Assembly (NCBI GenBank): GCA_022414725.1
Contig: CM039462.1
Span: forward strand, 78,629,421-78,693,420
Direction of reading: 5' to 3'
Source of the DNA: Microglena sp. YARC
Lineage: Eukaryota; Chlorophyta; Chlorophyceae; Chlamydomonadales; Chlamydomonadaceae
Length of the DNA: 64,000 nt
Shown: in pieces, positions 24,761 to 35,499 of the stretch
Layout of the letters: each line of letters opens with the position of its first letter
Numbering within the stretch: position 1 is the stretch's first letter
Notes under the pieces: generated by a model
What the model was told of the DNA's origin: nothing
Database searches by the model: none
The model's input: only the letters and a program-made list of their open reading frames with translations
Program-made: the position numbers and the translations under genes

Positions 24761-25420
24761 AAAAAGCATATTGGGGCTGTCGCGGACGGAGTTGACTTCG
24801 TATACCCGATTGGCTCGCGTAGTGAGCACGGGGAAAGTGTTTGTATGTCGTTGTGCGTGATTGCGACGGATGCACTTGGTTGACCGTCTGGCAGCGATTT
24901 GTTTTTTCGCGAACTTTGGGATCCAATGCCTCCGACCACCCGTTTTGTAATCGACGGGTTTCAACCGGACTGGGGATGCCCTCCTCAGGTGCGGGGCCAA
25001 AGTATACTGCCTTGGTCGCGTCGTTGAGAGCGTGATCAGCACCTTGCAAGCTAAGGACCTGCGACCCTGGCGATCTACTTTGCTTGCAGGTCTGCGATCT
25101 GCTGCGTACGACGGGGTCCTCTCTACCTTCCCGGCCTGTTTAGCTCCCCGAAGGGGCCGGCTAGAATGCGACTACTCGAGCGCATCAAAGGGCTACTCGT
25201 GGCGTGCGTCCAACTTTAGGCTTTTTGTCGGACGAGAATCCGGTATTGTCGGTCTCGTCTATAGATCGTAACGCCAGCGAAGCATAAATGGGCATGTCGG
25301 AAGAAGGGTACCTAGTGTCTGCCGATCTCTGGGATCGATTCATTGACCTGTGTACGTGTAGCCCCCGCTCTGTTGTCCGTCGTTGCTGCTGCGTGTGTCG
25401 GGACATGTCCAGCTGCAGAT
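24761..25420 (-). pseudogene. Element B gag-pol junction, copy 2
   Basis: On the - strand this encodes the region before the protease: NDATKAVYFGP, IAARRSTKCI and RANRVYEVNS, ending in a TGA where element A has Arg. Immediately upstream it joins the gag sequence GGTCCTTAGCTTGCAAGG through a deletion (see findings). About 25050-25240 is gag-like and matches 28640-28700. The remainder, up to LINE L2, is unassigned element sequence. Confidence 0.7.
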
Positions 25421-28374
25421 AAAAATGGAAAGACAACTATGTCCAGATGTATGCACACACAATTAAGCGTGATCCAGACGTTAACCGATTACTTGACAAT
25501 GCACTCCATAGCTCATCTATGGAAGATTCAGAGAAGGGGATTGCTAATGCTATTGAACTAGCCATAAGCAAATGCACACCATGTCACAAACCTGTAGCTA
25601 AGCGTAAGCACGGGCCCGTGAACGCATGGTATGATGATGAATGCAATCGTGCTAGACAGGCAGCAAGCCAAGCAGAACATCAACATGGCTCTAGCTCTGA
25701 CTTGGCTGGTTCTATGCACAAGGAGTACAAGAGGATTCTCAGAAGAAAGAAGAGGAAGTGGCTAGAAACACGCATGGAGAACCTTCATACGAATCTTCGG
25801 CATAATCCGAAAAGTTTTTGGAAAGACGTGCGTGAGCCTAACAAGGCCACTACGGCAGATATCACAATTCATGATTGGACTGATTATTTGCAGACCTCTT
25901 TGATGTGCAAGTAGGTATTGATCCAAGTCTGGATGCTAGGGACTTTGTCCCTCAAGCTGATGGACCTCAGATAGAGCCGCACCAACATGGTTATGTCAAG
26001 ACTTTACCACCCAGGAGGTGTTTCTGTTCTCCAATCCCTACGGTAAACTCCTCCCCCGGGGTAGATGGTATCCCTGCAGAATGGTACAGATTTGCTTCCC
26101 ATGAGGCCAACTCCCGATTTGTACAAGCTATGACTAACCTGTTTAATCTCATCTGGAAGACTTCTTACCCTAGCCAATGGGCTGCAGCTGCCTTGGTACC
26201 CGTACCCAAATCCAAAGGCAGTGTGTATGACAAGGACAACTATCGAGGTCTTGCGGTGAGCAACTCCATAGGAAAGATCTTCTCCCTTTGCATGCTACGT
26301 AGACTAGATGATTGGTCAGAAGAATTCAACCTCAGAGCCGCTGGCCAATATGGATTTAGAAGTGGTAGGGGTACTGCAGATGCATCATTCATTCTTAACC
26401 ATATTGTAGATAAATATAGAGAAAAGAAAAAAACCACTCTTTGTGGCTTTTGTTGATTTCAAGAAGGCTTATGATTGGGTCAACAGAGACTTGCTATGGG
26501 ATTGCTTAGCAAGGCTAGGAGTCAAGGACCCCTATCTCAGTATTCTGAAGTCCATGGTATAATCATGTTGTTTTCCAAGTTCGCCTACATGGGGACATTG
26601 GATCCTCCTTTCCATCCCTTGTAGGAGTTAAACAAGGAGACCCCCTATCCCCACTCCTATTCGGTCTGTTCATTGATAGAATTGAATCGTCCTCCAATCC
26701 AAGCTCCCAAATGTAGGGGCTGAGCTTAGGGAAAGATTCTGCAACTGTTACTTTATGCTGATGACCTAGCTATAATGGCAGAATCCCCGGCAGATATGCA
26801 AGCGATGCTTGACTGCCTGAGAGATTTCTGCGAGGCTACTAAGATGGCTGTGAATATAAAGAAAACTGAGATTGTCGTTTCAACAAACAATTCTGTGATG
26901 AGGCCCGCATGGATCCTGATTACAAATTTGTCTATGATGGAGCACAACTTTCTACAAAGTTATCTTTTATCTACTTGGGATCCCTCTTTGTGGATGGTGA
27001 CTCAAGCAATCGTGCAAAAGCTGCTTTTTCTAGGATGCTCACTAAGGCCCAAAAGGCACACCACATGCTTCGTAGGCGATGCCATACTATGGAGATATAC
27101 AATATTGATATTCTCACCCACCTGTTTGATTCTCTTGTACAACCTATCCTGAATTTTGGCTGTGAGGTGTGGGCTCCTTCTATTCTGAACAACACACTTA
27201 TCTCAAATGACCATGCTTGTGAGAAATGGCATAGAGGTATACTTAAACAAAATGTTGGGTGTTTGCCAATCTACTACATCTAATATTATCATGGAAGAGC
27301 TGGGTAGAACCCCGTTGTGTTTTGCTTGGCTTAAACAAGCTTTGCGCTTCTGGAACAAGACCATACATAAAGAACCTGAGGATCTCATTAGAATGGCCTC
27401 TTGAGGAATCTTTTGACTCCAACACTGGCTGGGTTCATGACTTGCGTTGTGCTCTCCACAAGCTAGGATCCAGTAAAAAACATCAACATTTTGGAGGGCT
27501 GTCGATGTCGAAGGTATTATGTCTGAAGTTTTTGAGTCATGGAGTTTAAGTACCCAAGTGACACCAATGCAGTTAGAGACATCCCTGATGAGAGAAGGGT
27601 TGGCTTTAAACGCCTCCGATACCAAAAATGGTTCGCAGCCAACAGCAATGATGAGAATGGCTTGATTCCTTTTACATCCGCCTTACATAAGCAGGATCAG
27701 ATTCGTTCTATAGCACAGTTTAGAATGGGTTCCCATTGGCTGAACACAGAAAGAATGAGGGTGGTGGATAGAGCACACATCCCTCGCTCAATGAGACACT
27801 GTCAAATGTGTGGGTTCCAAAAAACTGAGGATGAAATGCATATGTTTGAGTGCCCTTTTTATAATGATATTCGCCTCCGCTACCAGAATCTGTTTACAGA
27901 TATTTATAGGCATGTCCATGAGGATACCGACTTAACCGTATGGAATGTGGAATTCTGCGATTCCACATTCAGAACCTTTATGAATGGAAATGGCACTAAG
28001 TCTTTTTGGAGCAACCTAGCCGACTATCTTTCTACTTGTAGAAGAGCAAGACAGGAAGCCCTGGACTGCTTAGTGGCACCGTAATTTATTATCCCTTTTT
28101 TTTCTTCTTGAGACTTCTCATTTGTTAGCTTCTTACCTCCGCCACTGTAAGTGGTTGAGATCTGGGTCCTGCTCTAAGGGTTTAATACCTACGCCACCAA
28201 AACGGTGGTTGGGAGTTTGGTTTGTTTGTCCTCGACACACCCCTGATGTAATGGGGTTTTTTGCTTTGTGGGTGCTTTTTCTTTTTGTTTAAAGCACAGA
28301 GTCTCATACACCCTCGCGGTGTCAAGTAGACTTTAACATGTAATGTAATGTAATGTAATGTAATGTAATGTATA
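25421..28374 (+). mobile_element. LINE copy L2, longest copy of the TAATG-tailed family, inside element B
   Basis: This is a 5'-truncated ORF2. It starts in the post-endonuclease linker (WYDDECNRARQAASQAEHQH at about 25630) and continues to RT: PGVDGIPAEWYR, DKDNYRGLAV, QYGFRSGRGT, FVDFKKAYDWV (catalytic Asp), GVKQGDPLSPLLF and LLYADDLAIM (catalytic pair) at about 26755. Frameshifts occur near 25905, 26445 and 26560, in the 26700s and at about 27250-27540. The C-terminal zinc finger is CQMCGFQKTEDEMHMFEC, and the last frame (27539-28084) stops at a codon shared with L1 and L3. A 290-bp 3' UTR and a short taatg tail follow. It is inserted in the orientation opposite to element B. The 5' edge is an estimate and no TSD was recognised. 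Confidence 0.88.
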
Positions 28375-29140
28375 GCGGAATACGTCGACCATCGAATCGA
28401 ACAATGCACCCATTTTCCGACCGCAAATATTTTGGTCGGAGGTCAGCAATAAGTCCCGTGCGAAATATTATATCGCTCGCGGACAGTGAGGTCTGGCACT
28501 TTGCGGGACTGATGGGAATATGTCTGCAGGGACCCCGTGCCTCGTTGGACTGAAATGTCGTGTAGTCTGGGGAGAAGGACCTGTCGTGTAATCGTATTGG
28601 CATCCACAGGTTGTTCGACCTCATCAGCCTGTGTTTCATCCCTAACATAGGGCCGGCCGGCATGCGACTACTCAAGCGCATCAATGGGCTACTCGTTTGT
28701 ATGAGCGCTATTACTTTAGCGCCCTTGATGGAGCACCGATCAGAATTTCTGTCGAGCCACTCCATGGATCAGCTATGAAAAAAGAATCAGAGGGGGCGCC
28801 CAATGCGCCAATAAATGTATCTCGACTGCACTGGTGGACCCCGTCGCAGCCGTAGAGCATTTGTTTCGTAATACCCGTCAAGTATTGCTCTGGTGCTTCG
28901 TCGTGCCTCGTCCGACTGCTTATAATGGGGAACGTTACCGGTTCCAACCACGTGTCGGCCTTCTGTATAGGGAAGACCTTGGTATGAACGTGTCGCTCTG
29001 ACCCGTGCCAAATATTTTATATTTATCGGACACCGTAGGGCTCGGTTTATCGTTGAAGAGGGTTGGATGATTGCGGTAAAACAAGTGCAGTGAGATCGAG
29101 AATAGCTTTATTGATCCTTGAATGTAGTCGGGTGGAAACA
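28375..29140 (-). pseudogene. Element B duplicated gag segment
   Basis: On the - strand, about 28455-28520 encodes KVPDLTVRERYNI, matching KVPDLTDREKLNF of element A's capsid. About 28640-28700 matches 25150-25200. It is a partial second copy of gag sequence between the two gag-pol junction copies of B, which suggests an internal duplication before transposition. No continuous frame remains. Confidence 0.55.
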
Positions 29141-29560
29141 ACGGCGTTCGGTACCTCCGTCCACCACTGGGGATGTGCTCCTTAGGATCGGGGCCGAAGT
29201 AGACTGCCTTCGTTACGTCGATCGCACCTTACAAGCTGAGGACCTGCGACCCTGGCGATCCACTCTGCTTGAAGGACTGCGGTCGTTGCGAACCGCTACG
29301 TCGTCTACCCCCTCGGCCTGTGTTCTGTCACCCGAAAGGGCCAGCCGGGGTACTACTACCGTTGGCCGAAAGCATGGGCAATTGCCGGATGAGAGTTCAA
29401 CTCTCCGACATCCTTCAGCTTGGGGCTCTGTGTCGACTAGAGTTGAACTCTTCAACAGCGTCGATGGTTCATGCCCGGCGAAGAGAAAGAATCGAAGTCG
29501 GAGGGGGGGTAACATGATTTTTGATTATTCCTGCCCTTTCTCTTGACTGTCGCTTTGGTC
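29141..29560 (-). pseudogene. Element B gag-pol junction, copy 1
   Basis: The - strand reads gag tail (ggatcgccagggtcgcaggt, ctcagcttgtaaggtgcg) directly fused to VTKAVYFGPDPKEHIPS of the pre-protease region, the same type of junction as at 25032-25050. Element A has about 0.88 kb of nucleocapsid sequence between these two points. Confidence 0.65.
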
Positions 29561-30454
29561 TGTGAAGGCATTGCCCTTTTGCTACGGCGTTCTGTCTCGC
29601 CTCGCCCCACTGCAGGTAGTGGAACTAATATTCCATCGTGTCAGACAACGTTCCCGTTTCTAGCGGGCGTAAGAGCACGGAGAGCGTCGGACAAGCCCAT
29701 GCAAAGACATTCAGTCGCTTGAGGGTCGTCAGGTCGGGGACCTTGCGAAAATCCGGCTTGATTTAATGGAAGTAATCCTGCAGGGAGCGAGAGTGCTGGC
29801 GCATGCCACATCTGTGTAGTCGGGTAAGAGCGACGTGCGTTTCCGAAAATATTTCCGAAATATGTCATTACGAAATATGTCGAACACGTGGGATGGTACA
29901 CGTGGGGATAATTCTGATATATGTCGAGCGTTAATAGCGTCTCGACCCACGTCACGAAACGATCCTACCCCAATCGTGTTGCTCGAGGCCAACGATTCGT
30001 CCAAGGGGATGCGTAGAGGACCGCTAAATTCAGCTGAGAAATAGGGTATTATGCGAACCGGACTTCGAGGACAGCGTCTCACGCCATGACCCATCGCCGC
30101 AGATTTTGCGCGTGTGCCCTTGTCCACCCTATTCTCGTCAAGGAGTCACAACTCTGTGTGAATTCGGAGATCCGCTTTGCGAATCCTGAAACGTGTCGTC
30201 GGTCCTCTGTAGCGTGGGGAGGTGGTCGGTCAGGAGTATCCGTGCGTGGCGGGGTATTTAACCCACGCGGTCGGACGTGATCATAATGGATGTCTGCCGC
30301 AGGTGACTGCATCGGCACAACAGTCGGTTCCTCTGTCGTATGATATGGCGTGCCATCGGGTCGCGAAATGCTGAGGAGCATTTGCGTGGAATTGCGCGGC
30401 TAAGGCGGGCCATGACCTGGCAAAATTGCGCGGCTATGGCGGGCCATGACCTGG

Positions 30455-30660
30455 CGCGGCTAGACTTGGCGCTGCTAGACCTGGCTGGCCTGGCGCGGCC
30501 TGGCGCGGCTAGACCTGGCGCGGCTAGACCTGGCGCAGCTAGACCTGGCGCGGCTAGACCTGGCGCGGCTAGACCTGGCGCGGCTAGACCTGGCGCGGCT
30601 AGACCTGGCTGACCTGGCGCGGCTAGACCTGGCGCGGCTAGAAATTGCGCGGCTACGGCG
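30455..30660. repeat. 15-bp minisatellite within element B gag
   Basis: The unit gacctggcgcggcta is repeated about 11 times with few changes (one cagcta, one tggctg). On the - strand it encodes a five-residue repeat (AAPGL), so copy-number change keeps frame. Degenerate flanking copies with tgacctggca extend to about 30415 and 30680. Confidence 0.9.
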
Positions 30661-31454
30661 GGCCATGACCTGGCAAAATCTGTCAAGTGGATGAAACTGT
30701 CGCTCGGAATCTGGCCAGGTCGTCGGACACGCGTCGGACACTTCTGAGTGCTGTGCCCGATTGGGCGACACGTGTAGCAACTTGTGCTGAGGTTGTCGGA
30801 AAAGGGCACGCGGCCCGCCGGCAGAGTCAATCGGGCTGTATTAGCCCGTCGCTCGTTGAGAAATCATTCTCATACGTCGGAGGCTCCCTGGTCCTGTCGG
30901 GGCCGAAAGCCATACTCAGGCCCGAAGGTCCTGGCGTCAGCTTTAAGTAGGGTCTGTGGCCGACGAGATTTGAGCGACATTTGAGCGACGTTATAGAGAC
31001 ATTTGAGCGACGACATGCCTCCCTCAAATTGGGGGGATGCGTGGGCTGCGTCGTCGGCATCGGCGTCGGGTGTGGCTGTTGGCGCACCCGAGGATGCAGC
31101 CAGACCGGCCAAGCTCGCGACCAGAGGTCGCAGCGTGCCGACGGAAACGGAAGGCCGCTCTCCGATGGAGGCAGAACCATCCTGCCTCGTCGTCGGGAGC
31201 TCAGTGTCAGGGTCGGTGTCTGACGACGCGATTCCCTCGGGATTGCGACGTCGTAGGCGACACGCGACAGCGACAGCGACGTCGGAGGCTGCACAGCAGC
31301 GGCGTCGGAGGGGCAACGCCAGCGCCAGCGGCGTCGGGGGGCAACGCCAGCGCCAGCGCCAGCGCCAGCGCCCAGAGGTGGGATCGCGATCGGCGCACCC
31401 GAGGGTGCCGCCAGACCCGTGAAGCCCGCAACCAGAGGTTGCAGCGTGCCCACT

Positions 31455-31560
31455 GAAACAGAGGGCCGCGCGTCGACAGAGGCGGGCGGAATCAGAGGGC
31501 GTCGTGGTCGACAGAGGCGGGCGGAATCAGAGGGCCGCGCGTCGACAGAGGCGGGCTCGT
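31455..31560. repeat. Tandem ~41-bp coding repeat in element B gag
   Basis: gtcgacagaggcgggcggaa plus tcagagggc occurs at about 31473, 31508 and 31541 (partial), alternating with cgcgc or gtggt. On the - strand it encodes an IPPASVDxRPS repeat. Just upstream (31320-31375) is a ccagcg hexamer run encoding Ala/Leu. Confidence 0.7.
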
Positions 31561-32458
31561 CCTGCGTCGCATTGAACTCCGTGTCGGACGACGCAATCCT
31601 TTCAGGATTGGTGTCGACCACTGACGTCGTAGGCTGCTCAGCAGCGGCGTCGGTGCCCGGGGTTGCAATTCTGTGGGAGGCCATTCTACACAGGCAACAG
31701 CACAAGTCAGTAGGCTGGACAGGGATGAGTGGTGGGCTAGAGAGGGGGAATTACTCGCAACTCTTAAGAAAGCCCCAAATATCACCTGCCACAGGGACTA
31801 GTAATTTTTGCGAGCGTAACGAGCTGATAATGCCTCAAGCGTAACTGTGAATGACGCGTTCGTACAGAATACGATGAGGGAGATTAGCACTGCGAAGGCA
31901 CGGACCACAGGGCAAGCAAGGAAGTACACCGACGAATCGAATTGCGCGACAGGATGAGCAAGATAGCAGGTGGACAGCACCAATAGAAGATGCAGCAAGC
32001 AAGGAGAGCCACAGGACAGACTCGTGAAGTACCCTATTTAAAGCAAGTACGGCTGAGGTGGCCAATGGAGCCGATGCTGCGCTATTGATCCAGCCGCGAG
32101 TATACCACTCGTGAATAGAGCGTTAGACGCTATGACCAGAAGGCCAGGACGTGAATGTTAGAATCGAGAACGTAGGCCAAACAGGGCAGGCCAAACAGGG
32201 CAGGCTAGGAAAAGATGCCCATGCAAAACAGGTCGCAGGCGGCTTAGGTCGGGGCGAACCTGACAGGACAGAGCACTGCGAGAACAGAGCAGGCGCTACG
32301 TACTCGTAGCTACAGGTCAGGGCAGACAGCCCAAAGAAGAGCAGCAAATGCCAGAAAGCTGACAGGATGTCCTGGTGGGTGCGATTAATTCGAAGACAAA
32401 TTCGTATGCGAGCGTATGTATGTGTATGCGTGCGTATGTGTATGCGTGAGGTCCCTGA

Positions 32459-32482
32459 GGAACGAAACCAGCTCCGCTACCA
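32459..32482 (-). promoter_or_regulatory. Element B primer-binding site (initiator-Met-type tRNA)
   Basis: One base after the 5' LTR the - strand reads tggtagcggagctggtttcg then ttcc. This complements a tRNA 3' end ..gaaaccagctccgctacca, which closely resembles the acceptor and T-arm of green-lineage initiator tRNA-Met. Element A has the equivalent tggtcatggagctggtttcg at 32848. Confidence 0.75.
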
Positions 32483-32483
32483 G

Positions 32484-32831
32484 TGTAACAGCTCAGGATG
32501 CTCCCAGCAGCTTGAGGGGTTAATCTAGTGTAACGTGCTACGTGATGTATGTTTACGTGTATGTTGATATGAGTGAACTAGCAGAACAGGTGGAGTGTTA
32601 CCTAGGTATGGGATGTCGAGTAGCTTGGAAAGAACGTCTTCGTGGTAGGAGTAGAAGGGTTCATTCCGAGTAGCTCGTGTCTATGTACGCAACGTGTGCG
32701 TTGTGAGAGATGAGGCAGTACATGGGTATGGTACTGTATCATGTGCGTTCGTCACGTGGCTTACGGGTACGGTGTACCCGTATGCCTTGCTGGACGGCCA
32801 GAGTACCCGTGAAGGGTTCTGTACCGTTACA
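32484..32831 (-). repeat. Element B 5' LTR
   Basis: 348 bp, apparently identical to 20425-20772. It is followed on the right by TSD tcttg and then by the orphaned last ten bases of element A's 5' LTR. Confidence 0.95.
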
Positions 32832-32847
32832 TCTTGAGCTGTTACAC

Positions 32848-32871
32848 TGGTCATGGAGCTGGTTTCGTTCC
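32848..32871 (+). promoter_or_regulatory. Element A primer-binding site
   Basis: It begins one base after the 5' LTR of A ends (32846). It matches B's site except that tagc is replaced by tcat, so it is probably a mutated version of the same initiator-tRNA-Met site. Confidence 0.7.
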
Positions 32872-33620
32872 TAGGGACCTCAGGCATTCGCATACGCACA
32901 CGTACGAAGTTTTTCCTTCTAATTAAACGCACCAGCCAGTACATCCTGGCGGCTTTTCCGGCATTTGCTACTCTTCGATTTGCTGTCTGCACTGTCCTGT
33001 AGTTACGCTTGCACTGAGCGCCTTTTCGGTTCTCGCGGTGCTCTATCCTGTCAGGTTCGACCCGCCCTGTGCTGTAATTGGCCTGTCTTGCATGGGCGTT
33101 CTCCCTAGCCTGCCCTGACCTTGCTTGGCCTACGTTCTCGATTCTCAACAACGCATCCTGGCCTTCTGGTCGTAGCTTCTAAGGCTACATTCGTGAGCTT
33201 TAACCTCGCGGTTTTTCCATATCGCAGCATCGGCTCTAGTTGACACCTGAGCCATCCCTGCTTTAATTAACGTACCTCACGAGTCTGTCCTGCTGCTCTC
33301 AGTGCTTGCTGCATCTATCATTGGTGCTGTACACCTTTTATCTTGCTCATCCTGTCGCGCAAATTCGACTCGCCGTTGTCGTTGCCCTTGCCTGTCCTGG
33401 TGTCCGGGCCATTGCTGTGCTAGTCTCCCTCATCGTATTCTGGACGAACTCGTCTATACAGTTACGTTTGAGGCATTTGCAGCTCGTTACGCTTGCAAAA
33501 TTTGCTAGTCACTGGTACATCTGATTGTCTGGCTTGCTAGAGTTGCGAGTAATTTTCCTCCTATGTCGCCCACCTTTCATCTCCGTCCAGCCTACTTACT
33601 TGTGTCGTCGCCTGTGTAGA
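32872..33620 (+). other. Element A 5' leader
   Basis: This is untranslated leader between primer-binding site and gag. The corresponding leader of B (31685-32458, - strand) is recognisably similar (gggacctc.. tatgcg.. words and the ..LCRM run before the gag ATG). No gene was recognised in it. Confidence 0.6.
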
Positions 33621-33831
33621 ATGACTCCCCGCAAAGTTCCAACCCCGGGCTCCGACGCCGCTGCTGTCCAGCCGACGACGTCGGTTGTCAGCACCAATCC
33701 CGAGGGGATTGCGTCATCTGACACCGAGCCAGACAGTGAGCTCACTGGTTGCGGGCCTGGCCGGTCTTGATGCATCCTCGGGTGCGCCAACCGCCACCCC
33801 GACGCATGGCACTTCCAACGCCCCCCCACGC
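33621..33831 (+). pseudogene. Element A gag N-terminus (interrupted by element C)
   Basis: MTPRKVPTPGSDAAAVQPTT.. is similar to the element B gag start. A frame change near 33750 moves the match from SSDTEPDSEL to GLDASSGAPTATP, the latter also present in B. Coding continues after C at 42699. The interruption is flanked by TSD cacgc. Confidence 0.8.
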
Positions 33832-34034
33832 TGTCAGAGTTCGGTGACCAGTAGGTCAGCCTCACTGTCTGTGGCGTGTGAACACGTGGACACAGCATCA
33901 GGTCTTAGCCGTAACCTCATCTGTGAGAACCTTCCAGGGGCGCCTTAGCGGGGCCCCTTGCTTTAATGATTGCCTGAGTTAAACTATCTCTGTCCATCTC
34001 TCCACCTATTGGACCGAGTGGTGTCATTCTGCCA
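33832..34034 (+). repeat. Element C 5' LTR
   Basis: 203 bp. It carries ggaccgagt at 34011-34019, absent from the 3' LTR, and preserves the empty site for the SINE (tccaggg at 33933-33939 followed directly by gcgcc). About five substitutions separate it from the 3' LTR. Confidence 0.9.
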
Positions 34035-34081
34035 GGTCATGGTCCCTATCTACGCGTAACCACTGCGCATTTATTTCCGAG

Positions 34082-35266
34082 ATGACACCACTCGGTCCTA
34101 CAGTCAATCAGACTGTACTGACCGCTAGGACGGTTCAAAATTGGAGCTTTCAGCTTCGCAATGGACTACGCCTGCATGGCTTGAGTGCCGCAATGCGCGT
34201 CATCAAGCCCGCCGCAGGCGCTGACTGGACGAGTGGACAGAGGAGCTCGGGCCCCTCTCAACATCTGGGAGGACCTTCTGGATAATTTTCGATCAAGCTG
34301 GAGGACCATCAGCTCAATCTGGCGGACCGCCGGCACAGCCGTAGGGTTCGCCAGAGCCTGCACTAGAACTTCCTACAGCGTCTGGAACTGGAGATTCTGG
34401 AGGTGGCATGAAGCAGGGGGGTACGGACAGCACCACGACGGGTGCTGATCCCTCTACCCCCCCAACCGGGTTTCGCAGCGCCGGACATCGCCCCAGCTGG
34501 GGGCCGAGGTGGAGGCCGTCATGGCCCTGGTCGCGGCAGAAGTGGAGATTATTTTGCGTTAGGGGATACTCATGGCACGCACTTATGGGAAATGATAGGT
34601 TAATCCGCCGTGAATAAGGCTGGGCAACTCTAGCTGCCTGATCTGCATAGGGTCATTTAATCTCGTGATGTGGATTGGTATGAGGGAGCTGGTCCAGCTC
34701 CCATCCCTAGCATGACCCTTTCAACGGCAATTGTTTTTGCTTGACTGCCCCGAAACTGCTATCAACAGTCCGGGGCACGAGGTGTAGCTTTACCAACTCC
34801 AGACGGCTCACCGTTGGGGACCGCGGCAGGCACAGGGTTCCACATGCGTTTACGCGACCGTTCAGCGGTCGCGGCCGCGGACCGGAATCTGGGTCCTACC
34901 GCGTTCCCCAGGACTTTAGTGAGCCATGGAGGGGGGGTCTGATCTTTCAGTTAGTGTTCCTTTTTATGGACTTCCCGTGGACCTCAGGTCTTTTCACCTA
35001 GTGTGCGTCTTTTAGGAGATGGTGGTGGTAGTGGGGCTGATCCGAGTCGGAGTCGTCCAGTAAATTCCGGGGTTGCTCCCGAGCCTACTGGAGACTTGCA
35101 TGATGTTACTCTGTTGGCTTCCCCTCGATTGTCCGATAGTCGCGCTTCGGACGAGAGGAGGATAGTCGAGGACACAGCCGAAGCGATTGAGATTTTGTCC
35201 CCCACGAGCACAGTTGCCCCTGGTTGGAGTGGGGCAATTGGTGTAGGGGAAGTTATCACCCCTTAG
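34082..35266 (+). pseudogene. Element C gag-like region
   Basis: A first frame opens at 34082 (MTPLGPTVNQTVLTARTVQN). About 34260-34480 encodes GDSGGGMKQGGTDSTTTGAD in one frame and RSSWRTISSIW..TAGTAVGFAR in another. The same sequence occurs in element E, antisense, at 40490-40690. A third frame (35003-35266) encodes VNSGVAPEPTGDLHDV. No known domain was identified. Calling it gag-like rests on position, low complexity and sharing between two LTR families. Confidence 0.45.
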
Positions 35267-35490
35267 GGTTTTGGGGATAAGCCCGAGACAAGGGCTGGCA
35301 GTAAATTCCGGGGTTGCTCCCGAGCCTACTGCAGCTCTGCATGATGTGCCTCTTAGGGCTACCCTGCATGCTCTTGATTGTCGCACTTCAGAGTAGGATA
35401 GGGTAGTTGAGGACACGGCCGAAGTGTCCGAGATGTTATAACCCACGAGCACAGTTGCTCCCGGTTGGGGTGGGGCAACTGGTGTAGGAG
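35055..35490 (+). repeat. Two tandem ~240-bp units inside element C
   Basis: Copies at about 35059-35255 and 35299-35495 share agtaaattccggggttgctc, ccgagcctactg, gaggacacggccgaag and cacgagcacagttgc. The first copy is open in the VNSGVAPEPTG frame; the second has stops. Confidence 0.75.
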
Positions 35491-35499
35491 TATGTGTGA

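Larger units (their letters stand above)
29641..31684 (-). pseudogene. Element B gag remnant
   Basis: The start codon is at 31684 (MASHRIATPGTDAAAEQPTT), matching element A's gag start at 33621 (MTPRKVPTPGSDAAAVQPTT). Downstream are Ala/Gly-Arg-rich low-complexity segments, a CCHC zinc knuckle (CYTCRPIGHSTQKC, about 30740-30780), a 15-bp minisatellite, and capsid pieces: GFAKRISEFTQ, LSPRVPSHVFD and TTQMWHAPALSLPAGLL, corresponding to GFAKRITEERK and HVALTRLHEGGLRQ in element A. It is broken by several frameshifts. The zinc knuckle N-terminal to the capsid is an unusual order and may reflect rearrangement. Confidence 0.7.
20425..32831 (-). mobile_element. Element B: second copy of the same Ty3 family, antisense, inside A's LTR
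   Basis: The two 348-bp LTRs (20425-20772 and 32484-32831) look identical base for base. TSD tcttg is at 20420-20424 and 32832-32836. In its own orientation the order is LTR, PBS (32482 down to 32459), gag, a duplicated gag-pol junction, LINE L2, pol, polypurine tract (20773-20784) and LTR. Despite the identical LTRs the coding region is defective: there are many frameshifts, the RT catalytic motif is YLDN, and the nucleocapsid segment is missing. It was probably mobilised in trans by an intact relative. Confidence 0.95.
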
